Shown here one piece after another: positions 1 through 9,509 of a stretch of 34,030 bases of DNA. The translations under genes and the position numbers were made by a program. Under the pieces are notes generated by a model that was not told the DNA's origin, did no database searches, and saw nothing but the letters and a program-made list of their open reading frames with translations. The DNA lies in the NCBI GenBank assembly GCA_021464525.1, contig JADRCO010000422.1, positions 1-34,030 on the forward strand. The letters are read 5' to 3'. Source of the stretch: Rhizophagus sp. LPA8_4_AMF (Eukaryota; Glomeromycota; Glomeromycetes; Glomerales; Glomeraceae). How positions within the stretch are numbered: the stretch's first letter is position 1; the number at the start of each line of letters is the position of its first letter.

Positions 1-961
1 TATATTTCATTACGTATTTATAAATATGACTACTTTAAAATTTTGCCTTTTGCTAAGCAAAATTATAGATGACTTTATAAAAAATTTCATATGATGGCTA
101 AGCAAATTTTTTTATTACCTATATATGTATTGTTCAGGGTTCTATGTAAGTGCAATTTATAGAAATCTCAGATTTTTCAAGATGTCAAATAATGAGTTTT
201 ACATTATTGATTGAAAAAATCAAATTAAATTTCAATAATTTTTTATAAAATTGCATATTTTTATTGTGTTTATAATAAAATATTTATATATTTGTAATTT
301 ACATATTTATAAAATAAATATTTATTTCTGATATATATTTGTATTTAATTTGCAATCTTAAATCCATTTAAACTCCATTTTTTGTTAATTGTATAAAAAA
401 TTGCTTGATAAATTTTCAGTTATTTAATAATAAAATTTTGGATCTGTTTAAAATCCATTTCTATAAATAAAATTCATAAACAATTTACAGATTGCTTCCT
501 CAACAATTGTAGCACACTGAATATATACGGATTTACAAGCATAATTATAAATATAATGGAAATATTCTGAAATGTATTTTTTACAGGAAGTACATAATAT
601 TTATTTATAGTTATAGTTATTTATAAAATCATGTGATTAATAGTGTAAGTTAATAATATTATATTTGTTATATTATGTTAAAACCTGTATTTAATTCATA
701 TAAATCAAACAGGTAAAGGAATTATTTTATATTTAATATATGCTAAGTAAAAGTAACAGATAGCAAAATAATCCATGTTTTGAGAAATATTTTCATATGA
801 TTATTAGAAGAAAAAAGATAATAAATTATCTACTTAGTATTTCAAGAGGAAAAAGATTTAAAAGTATCTTTTAAAAAGTATACAGTCAACTAAGCATACC
901 TTTTGAGATCAAAAAAATATGGTATAATTATAAAAATAAGAAGGTTTTTTTAATAAGTTTA
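1..961. other. AT-rich intergenic DNA
   Basis: Very AT-rich sequence without an ORF of note. I see no RNA gene or clear repeat. It lies just 3' of the broken coiled-coil gene on the minus strand and may include its former 3' region. Confidence 0.6.
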
Positions 962-2623
962 TTAATAATTTGAGGTCAATGTTAATATATCTTCATAATA
1001 GCATCCTTCATCATACATATCATCATCTTCATAATAATTCCTTTCATCATACCATACTCTACCTTCTTTAATTTAGGAATCATCTGAAGAATTAGAGTTA
1101 TGAATTAATGGAATAGATGCACTTATCTCAATTTTCAGTGGACTATTAGGCAAATTTTTTTGAGACATATATAATGTCTTAGAAATTTCAGTTATATGGT
1201 CTGTTACTAGAGGTAATTTTTCTGAAGATATTTCATAATCTATAACCTCTTGAATTTACTCATTAGTAAGCTCTGAAATAGAAGTTGTACTATAAGATTT
1301 AATATACTTGATTTTATCTAAACCCACTTATTCAATAAATTTATAGACTTTTTCAACTCTCTGAATTTTCTTGCGTAAACTATCTCATGATATATCTTGA
1401 AATTGTAATCCCATTTCTTGGGATCTCTGTTTACGAAACAAATTAAACTGTTTTATAATGGAATTTCACTTTTTTCTATAATTCCATTAAGCCAAATTAT
1501 GGAATCTTTTGCATAGAGGCACCAGCATAAAATTTCTTTCTGATTAGCTTGATTTGTTTTATCTTCAGCATTAAAAGCTTTATCACATAACTGAGCTAAA
1601 TACTATGAGACCTCATTAATGCTAGATTTGTTATCAGAGGTAAGTTTTCTGGGACATAATGTCTCAGAAATTTTGGTTACATGCTCCACACCTTTTGGCT
1701 GATTTTGTTTTATTGATGGACTTTGTGTAAACAACTTCAGAGCAAATAATTCTTACTTAAGCTTATTTACACCCTTCCCTTTCTTGCATTTTGAATCCTG
1801 TTCGCTACATAACTTTTCTTCTGGCAGTACTTCCTTTCCATCTGAACTAGCTGATACTTCTGATATGCTATTGTATAGCTGAGTAATTGAATTGAGAACT
1901 TGAGGACTTTTCCTTTCAGGAGATATTGGAAGAAACTCTTGAGCTTAAAGTTTCTTCTTCCTATTGTGTTATCTAATCTCATTACTAATCTTTTTCTTAT
2001 GCACTTCATTCAAGAAAGTGTTTGTTTTCTTATCTTCTAAGGATGTCTGATCACATTGATTCATAACAGATATGTTAACAGCTAATACCAATGGCTTTGC
2101 AATTTGCAATCACCTTTGAAATTGGTTCTTTGGGTAATGAAGTATCCATTTCTTTATCCACTAACAGTTTCTTATAATGTGTTGTCATGGATAACTGATC
2201 TGCAACCGAATTGAAGCTAGATGAACTGTTATTAAGAAGTATCATTTAGCATTTGCCTCTGTTCCACTTTCATGATTCTATCTCTAAACTCAGTATTCTC
2301 AGACTCAAGTTTGTTGGTAATTGTCTTATTTTTCTCTAGTTTCTCAATTCTGGCCCTGAGTTTGGCATTCTCAACATCACGTTTTTACTCTCTTCTACAG
2401 CCTGTTTTAGAAGCTTGGCAATTCTGGCCTTAAGCTCAACTTTTTTGGACTCAATCTCAGCAAACTTCCTTTTAAGATCAGAGATCTCAGCATTCTTATC
2501 CTTAAACTCAGCATTCTCCTTTTTAAGTTCAGAAATCTTAGCATTCTCCTTTCTAAGTTCCACAATCTCAGCTAAGAGCTTGGTATTTAATGCTTTCAAT
2601 GAATCAATGGATTGCATGTTCAA
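962..2623 (-). pseudogene. Broken coiled-coil protein of a multicopy Glomeromycotina-type family
   Basis: Read on the minus strand, the start codon at 2621-2623 opens a heptad-rich coiled coil (MNMQSIDSLKALNTKLLAEI, followed by repeats of the form KKENAEFKDKNAEI). A frameshift near 2385 and several in-frame stops follow. Coding sense resumes in pieces: QTSLEDKKTNTFLNEVHKKK near 2040-1985, then a TAA right after NEIR; a stretch around 1660-1500 containing KEILCWCLYAKDSI with a TAG upstream; and an acidic, tyrosine-rich tail (YDERNYYEDDDMYDEG) near 1055-990, ending at a TAA at 962-964. I recognise this layout from abundant uncharacterised Rhizophagus proteins; its function is unknown. The many stops and shifts make this copy non-functional. 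Confidence 0.7.
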
Positions 2624-2639
2624 TAATAATTTTTTATAA

Positions 2640-3324
2640 AGATGGAATAATTCAAAAGTTCATTAGCATAGATAAAAAAATGAGGTAATATTCTCATCGG
2701 AATTACTGATTTATTGATATAAAAAATAAATTACAAGATTTGGTAATACATAAGCTTGTTTTATAAAGTAAAATGGATTTTTTATGCTAATCCCTGCCAG
2801 TGTTTTATTTATCTAAGTTATCTATATACTAACACAATATTCCGACATTAATCTTTTCCCAATCATCAATAGAAATAAAATAAAAATTATTGGTTAGCGA
2901 TGCAAGCAATACCAGAAATAAGTAGTATCATGACCTCAGCAAAGAACTCGCTGAGAATTTTTTGTTAACACTTCCCTGATATTAATTAGGTTCTCAGAAA
3001 TCTGTACTAAAAAAAAGGTCATTAATTTGCAAGCTTCACTGAAAAAAACATTTTCCTCATACCTTAATTGCGAAGTATTTTGTCCAGACTTCAATAATTT
3101 TTCATCAACGCTTCTTTTGACGCTTCTTTCAAACTGTGATATGTCAGTTTCTTTTTAACAGAGAAAATAATGAAAATAATACGATAAAACATCTATAGAC
3201 TAGCCAAATACGGCAAATTGTATGATCTGAAATTACATAAAATGATGTATCATTTTATCAATTTTTCCATTTACTCTTCAACTTCTTAACTTTTTATCAA
3301 CTTCTTTTTATCAAGATTTCAATT
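2640..3324. other. AT-rich intergenic DNA
   Basis: This contains the former upstream region of the minus-strand coiled-coil pseudogene and DNA 5' of the plus-strand relic at 3325. There is a short direct repeat, acgcttctttt/acgcttctttc, near 3110-3130. I see nothing else that I can support. Confidence 0.45.
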
Positions 3325-3757
3325 ATGACTCAGCCTAACCTCCAAGTCATCTCTGATTCACTCAAAGCGTTAGTCGGGGAAGTTACTAATCTTCCAAACT
3401 TACCAGTTTTCACCTTCCCTGTAAAAAAAGTTGATCTGTTTTTAATATTCCATCTTTTTTTTGTAAAAGGTTCATATTTCCAGAATTAATAACCTTATAT
3501 CACAGAATTTATCAAATTATTTTCATTTTCTGGGAATAGATCTGGGAAAGGCTTATTTTTACAGAATTTTTACAGAAATAACGGATAAAATTTTTTATAG
3601 AGCGTTATGGAAAACTTAGAGAGAACTGCTGTAATCAGTGATGTAAATTGGATTCGCGCAGTAGGCGCAGTGTACATTGCTTTTATTTCCGCGTATTTCG
3701 TTGAAATATTAGGTGGCATTTTTCTTAGTAGCGCTTATTATTATTTTAATCTAATAT

Positions 3758-3817
3758 AAAAAGCGCATATGAAATTAGTAGGTTGCGCATATAAATTTTA
3801 TTAATGATATGCGCTTT
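3758..3817. repeat. Inverted repeat of GCGCATAT
   Basis: The arm aaagcgcatat (3760-3770) is repeated inverted as atatgcgcttt (3807-3817), with a third GCGCATA copy at 3785-3791 between them. It can fold into a hairpin. It may be a small MITE remnant or a fold-back; no target duplication was found. Confidence 0.4.
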
Positions 3818-4067
3818 GCGCGTATAAGAATCTTTTAAATTTATAACACTGGCTGTAATACTTGAACGAATCTCGAAGAGGAATGATGAAACAATAGCAC
3901 AAATTGGAGTTTTTACGCAAAATTTCTCACAAGCCCTTTGTACCCGTATTTATATTATTTTTGGTCTTCAGTATTAAAAAAGTATTAGATGTTCTGTTTA
4001 ACTACTTATTTTTAGAATTTTTAATTAACATTACTTTTATTTTTAGAGGAACAGCATATGATGGCGC

Positions 4068-4297
4068 CAGTGTATAAAATTCATGTGCACAATGTGCACA
4101 TGTGCACATTTTAATTTTTATGTGCACAATTTTTAAAATCTAATGTGCACTATTGTGCACAAAATTTCTTAAAAAAAATATTAATATAATTAATAAAAAT
4201 GTGCACTATTGTGCACAAAAATTTTTTGATTGTGCACAAAAAAAAATACTTAATGTGCACATGTGCATATATAATTTTTTTCAGATTTTATACACTG
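4068..4297. mobile_element. hAT-type MITE with GTGCAC array
   Basis: The element is 230 bp with terminal inverted repeats CAGTGTATAAAAT / ATTTTATACACTG (13 bp, perfect). It is flanked on both sides by the same 8 bp, GATGGCGC (4060-4067 and 4298-4305). An 8-bp duplication with CAGTG ends is the signature of the hAT superfamily. The interior has no coding capacity but holds ten copies of the palindrome GTGCAC plus one GTGCAT, mostly as TGTGCACA, resembling the subterminal transposase-binding repeats of hAT elements. It inserted in a former exon of the relic at 3325-4533. The perfect duplication suggests a fairly recent insertion. Confidence 0.88.
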
Positions 4298-4849
4298 GAT
4301 GGCGCATCCTGTTAACGCGACAGTCTGCGATTCTTAAGTCACAATCGAGCTCCTCCTAAAAATGATAATACGTTCTCAAGCGAATTTTCTCCCAATTTTT
4401 CTGAAATTCAAAGAGCATCTGATGAGACAATCAAAAGTCTTCTTTGTGAATATGGTCAATCGATTGACGGAGATATAATCATTTGCAAGAAGCGTTTACT
4501 TGGTTACCTCAGTATTGTAGTTCTCTATATTTGAAATGAAATAACTTTTTCTGCTAAAACATACCAACCTAAAAAATAATTCGCAGAATGTGTTTCTAGT
4601 TAGAAAACGTTTAGCATTTTATAAAATACAATAGTAATAACGAACATTTATTTTTATATAATAGCTTAGTCAGCTTAACTTGTATAAAATGTACAATATC
4701 TATAGAATTTCGTTAATTAGTATTGCTTAATAGTATTATTAAATAAATTTGATTTTATATTGCAAATATATCAATAACTAAATAATTTTGCTTAGTATTG
4801 GGAAATTGTTGGATAGCAAAATTACACTTGACCTTTTGCCTTTTTCTCG

Positions 4850-5580
4850 TCAACTTTACCATTCACCATAAAGTTCTTAACCATAATTAAAATTCTTTAA
4901 CAATAAGTTGTTACATGCTTACAGCTGACGTCAGTATATATTTCTTGAGTCAAACATTGCCTTTAGCAACAACCCTCTTTATTTTTTCATCTATGGCAAG
5001 TAGTTGATGCAATATATTAGGAGATCGGGATGCCTTTTGATCTATAGAAGTAGTTACCTGCCTTATCTCTTGCAATTTTAACACTCTCTTTATAGTCAAG
5101 ACAATCTATAACAGATCAAAAGCTTCAGAAATAATGATTTGGGAATGTTTTTGGCTCTCCAAATTGGTGTCATTTAGTTTTACTACTTCAGACCTCACCT
5201 TTTCACTATGTACAAAACCAGTAAAACGGTCATCTAAAGCAAAATCTTGCAAAAAATAAATTGGATCTTTTTTTCTTCCGAAATCTTTGATTGAGAAAGA
5301 GGCTTGGCAATTGCATCAGTAATATCTGTCCTACCCTTCTTTAACTCCTCGATTCTACTTTTGAACTCAAGACTCAGCATTCTTATGCTTGGCTTTCTCT
5401 TTCACAGCTTGCTTTAAAAGCTCAGCCTTCTCGAGACTCAAGCCCAGTGATCTTGGCCATAAGCCTGGCGTTCTCCTATCTAAGTAAATCAATCTCAGAT
5501 TCCATTTTGAAAAGATGAACTGAGTTCGCCAAAATTTTGCCAAGAAAAATTTTTTAATACATGTGAAAAATAAATACAAA
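4850..5580 (-). pseudogene. Broken coiled-coil gene, second family copy
   Basis: The minus strand starts with MESEIDLLR at about 5505, then a TAG, ENARLMAKITGLES and a frameshift into EKAELLKQAVKEKAKHKNAE. This is a short leucine/glutamate coiled coil like the start of the pseudogene at 962-2623. A stretch near 5270-5130 still reads DPIYFLQDFALDDRFTGFVH and then EKVRSEVVKLNDTNLESQ. Downstream of about 5120 stops become frequent. The family resembles uncharacterised Rhizophagus multicopy proteins. It lies 3' of, and on the same strand as, the nuclease relic at 5670-6612, and I cannot tell whether the two once formed one transcription unit. Confidence 0.55.
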
Positions 5581-5669
5581 GATTCAGGACTGTGCCTGTG
5601 ATATATGACTAAATTCTATCCTATACCTCGCATGCTCATTCCTTAATAAATTTTTTCATTTTTGCTCTC

Positions 5670-6612
5670 TAACTATCTGGAGAGTCATTAACTTTGACCC
5701 TATCATTTAACAAACCTACAATCACCTCCATAACCTTTTTAACTTCTCGGCGAAGTTCTGCATCATCTTTTAATATTTTCTCGTTAATTACTATGTGATA
5801 GTCATCTTTTGAATAATAAATCCTTTTCAGTGTGTACATGAGGAAGTACCAGTCAAAGGTACAAGTTAGTATATACGAATGATAGATAAAAATCACACAA
5901 AGGGTTTAAAAGCTCTACCTGTGGTTACGATCCCATAGAGATAGTTAAACTCATCATCAAATACTACAGATGCTTTCCTTTTCCTCATATTTGTATAGTG
6001 AGAGCTTTTGAGTTGCATTATGTTCTGCATGAATCCTGCCACCAAATCCTTTTATTTTCCCTCTGTTATGGCTATTAACTCCTCATTGACAACGTCTATT
6101 ATTTTTTTGATTGCGTAATCAACTTGACCTGATGCTTCTTCACCTACAACTTCAAACTGGGATCCATAGTAATTCCTTTATTAGTGATTCTTTTGATGAT
6201 ATAGATGAATGCGTATATATTAAGGAAATATACTCGTAACACACAGCTTCACTCCTGCCTGTTGCCGAACCTATAATCCCCATCCTGCATTTTATTTCTG
6301 TTATATACTGCTCCAGCTTCTCATTTTCATTATCAATTTCCACAGTCTCTGGCTCAAAAGGCAGAATTTTTGTTATTTCACTGCTATCAATTCCATATTT
6401 GTGCAACACCTCACTCAATTTCTTCTTAATCTTATACAAGGAGAATAACCTCAACTTTTTATCTTTACACTCCTTAGCAAACTTCACGAGTCTCATAGGA
6501 GGTCTTCTTGCTAAACCATTTTGCATATATTTTACTTCGGTCATGTCAAAGAAGTTATCATATCCTTCAACTTCTTCTACAAAGGGTTCAATGGTACTAC
6601 CCCTGTGTATAT
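5670..6612 (-). pseudogene. Relic of a Crinkler-type effector with PD-(D/E)XK nuclease domain
   Basis: A coding stretch begins after an acceptor-like cacag near 6605 and runs through 6544-6175 (TEVKYMQNGLARRPPMRL, then KKKLSEVLHKYGIDSSEITK). A frameshift near 6160 follows. The next segment holds GQVDYAI and AITEGK, separated by about 20 residues, then MQNIMQLKSS. This is the D ... E-x-K spacing of the restriction-endonuclease fold seen in Crinkler (CR) effectors and in abundant Rhizophagus relatives. A TAA falls directly after EGK. The last segment (5850-5672) restarts as DWYFLMYT and ends DRVKVNDSPDS; the expected intron acceptor before it reads ac rather than ag. With a frameshift, a stop and a lost acceptor the gene is dead. 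The family assignment is from memory of CR proteins. Confidence 0.6.
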
Positions 6613-7616
6613 AAGAAATCTATTGTCATACAAATCAGGATTAGCAAGATGATAATTAAATCATTTTTTTTACATACAGTATAACTGCAAAAAAATTTTA
6701 TTAACAATTTTTAGAAGCCAATAAGCGGAAAATGCTAGAGAAGTGAATGTAATATATGATGCTATCTCCTAGGCTATTTAATGCGCATCGTGTATAACAA
6801 TTTAACTGTTAAGAATATTCTTTATAAAGACAAACTTATTATTTAACTAATCCACGTATTCATTTCAGAGATAATGATCTGATTTAAATATTATCATCAA
6901 TTGTTTCTTATAAATAGGATGAATTATTGTAATTATTTATTTTTATTGTGACAAATTTTTTTAAAAAAAAGGTTCATACAATACGAGCTGAAATCATTAA
7001 AAAAAATTAGAACAAAAGACAATTCTATCTGTTATTAGTTTCACAGTTATATATACCGTATGCGATAGATTTATTGATAAAATTACAATTAAAATAAAAT
7101 TTCAATTAAATTCATCTTAATTATTGGTGATTTATGTAAACTTACAATATAATTATTTTTTTACTCTACTTTACTTTACACAAAATCAATAATCATTGGT
7201 CGTGCAGAAGCAATATCTTGTAAATGATTTAAATAATATGCGTCAAAAAAACCATATCAGGTTAAATTCATTATAAGAAATTTTTTAAAAAAAGATTTAA
7301 CTTTTTATTTTATCGATCTTATGGTTTATCAAATTATTATATGGTACAAAATGTAGGCATGAATTAAAATATAGATCATCAAAAAAAGTACTTTTTATTA
7401 TGAAAGAAATGGTTTATTATAATTATAATTATTATTTTTTTTAGAAATTAATATTTTTTATGTGTTGTAACAATACTAAAGAATTAACTTTTAAAGTGAT
7501 GGATATTTAAACAGGATATTCTAGAAAGAATTGATCATTTTTGAATTAGTCAAAGCACATTTAATTATTCATTACAAAAATATTTACTATAATTAAAAAA
7601 TGAGATTTTGTTCAGA
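6613..7616. other. AT-rich intergenic DNA
   Basis: This about 1-kb stretch is very AT-rich, with homopolymer T/A runs. I found no ORF, RNA gene or clear repeat. It separates the nuclease relic from the left terminus of the MULE. Confidence 0.55.
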
Positions 7617-9236
7617 ACATCCCTGATGATTTCATTAAACGTTATCCTATAGTGTGATCACATGATCGCTATATGATTTTTTATTAAACATTCATTAAAC
7701 TTTTTTGATTTGTAAATTTTTCTCACGATTGTTCTTCCTCACTATTTAATTTTTTTTTAATTTTTTTTTTTCAATACAATATTTTCGTTTGCAGAAACAT
7801 TGAAATAAGGTAGTAAAATTGATTTGTTTCTCTGAATTTTTTCGTTATTTGACTATTATCTGATATTTAATAGTTAGTTTATTTTGTATATAAATATGAT
7901 GAAATAAATGAATCTGATGTTAATTACGATTATCCTAATGAAGACTTTTTTGAAGAATCTTCTATTCACCAAATACCTTCTCGTGATGAAATTTCTAAGG
8001 GGCATTTACTTGAAAAATTAATTATACCTGATAGTGCTTTCAGTTTGATCAGGCTTCAAAATTAAGTGTTGGAATGCAATTTGAAAACTGGAACCATGCA
8101 AATTTAGTATTATTGGCTTATGGACAACAGATTAGATTCGTATGGAGAATTCAAGATAAATATTTGGATAAAAATGGGGTGTATATAAGTATGTATTTGA
8201 ATGCAGACATGCGGGAATATTCAAATCTAAAAAAACTGCAATGGATCCTTCAAAACAACGCAAAAGAGAATCAGTTAAAACTGGGTGCACTTACTTTATC
8301 AACATGTGCTGGCCACTTAAAGCACAAAATCCATCTATTACCAAGATGAATCTTACACATTATGGTCATTCACTTAATCCTGAAACAATCTGATTTGCTG
8401 ATACTTATCGGCAGTTTTCTCAAACTGTAATGGATAAGATCAAATTCTATGTTAATACAATTCACAGTATAAACCAACATACATTAAGGCAACTTCTTCA
8501 AGGCGAATTTAAGGATCATCTATTTTTAGATAGAGATTTGGCTAATGCTATTCAACAGTTCTGGAAGAATGATGCAGATTCTGAATATGATCCCGAAAAT
8601 GATGCTTCTAACCTCCTTAAAGAGTTACAAAAGATGAAGGAAAATGATCCTACATAATTTATAGCTTATCATTGCATTAAAAATCGACTCTTTCATTTAT
8701 TCTGGATGACGCCCATTCAACAAACTCTTTATTTAAGGCATCATGACGTTATTTTGACAGACAATACAGCACGAACCAACAAATATCATTTATCATTATG
8801 CTTGTTTGTGGGTGTTGATAAACATTGCAGATCAAGATTGATAGCTCAGGCATTAATGTCTGATGAAACAACATCTTCATATACATGGGTTCTTAATAAC
8901 TTTTTAGCAGCAACAAATAATTTGGCACCAAAAACAATTTTTTCTGATTGTGATACTGGATTGGGGCCAGCAATTGAATCTGTTTTTCCAACTACACAAT
9001 ATTTACATTGTGTGTTTCATATAGTTTTGAATATCAAAAAAAATCTAATGCGTTCACTAGGTTCTCAATTTACTGTATTTATGAACGATTTTTATATTTG
9101 CCGTAATACATTATTTGAAGAAGTTTTTGAGTCTCGATTTAATTCATTATGCATAACCTTTCCTGAAGCTGCACCATATTTGAAAAATATTTTATATACA
9201 ATTAAAAAACGATAGGCTAAATGCTTCACTTTTCAG

Positions 9237-9509
9237 GTGAATATTTCATTAAATTATTGGACTGTTTATTTATCAGATTAGTATTTAAGGTTAGGGTTAG
9301 GGTTAGGAATGGGATTAGGGTTAGGGTTAAGGTTAGGGTTAGGGTTAGGAATGGGATTAGGATTAGGGTTAGAATTAGGGTTAGAGTTAGGGTTAGGAAT
9401 GGGATTAGGATTAGGGTTAGAATTAGGGTTAGGGTTAGGATTAGGGATTAGTATAAAAACCATTATTAATGTTTATTAACTAATCCTGTTATTAATTTTT
9501 TTCATTTAG
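9237..9509 (+). other. Intron-like segment of the MULE transposase holding the telomeric array
   Basis: The coding sense KCFTFQ ends at 9236 directly before gtgaat. It resumes in the same phase at 9510 as EFNARMSSTQRVES, directly after ttcatttag. The 273 bp between begin with GT, end with a pyrimidine-rich AG, and carry no transposase homology. This is several times longer than the other introns in the window; the excess is the TTAGGG-like array. It is either an ancestral intron that gained telomeric repeats, or an insertion that happens to be removable by splicing. Confidence 0.55.
9285..9450 (+). repeat. Interstitial telomeric repeat, degenerate (TTAGGG)n
   Basis: About 166 bp of hexamers on the plus strand: TTAGGG mixed with TTAGGA, TTAGAA, TTAGAG and TTAAGG. 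A variant block, GGTTAGGAATGGGATTAGG, recurs at about 9301, 9343 and 9391, i.e. 42 and 48 bp apart, so the array has grown by internal duplication in steps of six. TTAGGG is the telomere repeat of many fungi, as far as I know including Rhizophagus. The site is inside a transposon, far from any visible chromosome end in this window. All the repeats run in one direction, so it is not a head-to-head telomere fusion. Confidence 0.93.

Larger units (their letters stand above)
3325..4533 (+). pseudogene. Relic gene with a SAP-like C-terminal segment, split by a MITE
   Basis: ATG at 3325 opens a plausible first exon (MTQPNLQVISDSLKALVGEV, then TNLPNLPVFTFP) that could splice at the gt at about 3421, although an in-frame readthrough ends soon after. 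From about 4045, after a tttttag acceptor-like site, coding sense resumes as far as the DNA encoding MMA, where the MITE at 4068-4297 interrupts it. Past the insertion the reading continues as HPVNATVCDS and then a stretch at 4333-4533 that includes SDETIKSLLCEYGQSIDGD and KKRLLGYL. That last part has the L-x2-G, G and R/K-L spacing of a small SAP-like helix-turn-helix; this is inference. Stops and the insertion make it non-functional. The exon structure between 3420 and 4045 is not resolved. Confidence 0.45.

Noticed and set aside
2415..2639. 74-codon plus-strand frame opposite the coiled-coil relic
   Set aside because: It is the antisense shadow of the heptad repeats; the serine/leucine-rich product is typical of such a shadow.
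4153..4359. 68-codon plus-strand frame
   Set aside because: It lies mostly inside the hAT MITE and is made of GTGCAC palindromes and T-runs, so it is not a gene.
9221..9463. Frames encoding RVRVRV and, on the other strand, PNPNPN repeats
   Set aside because: Both are translations of the TTAGGG-like array. There is no start context or homology; they are artefacts of the repeat.
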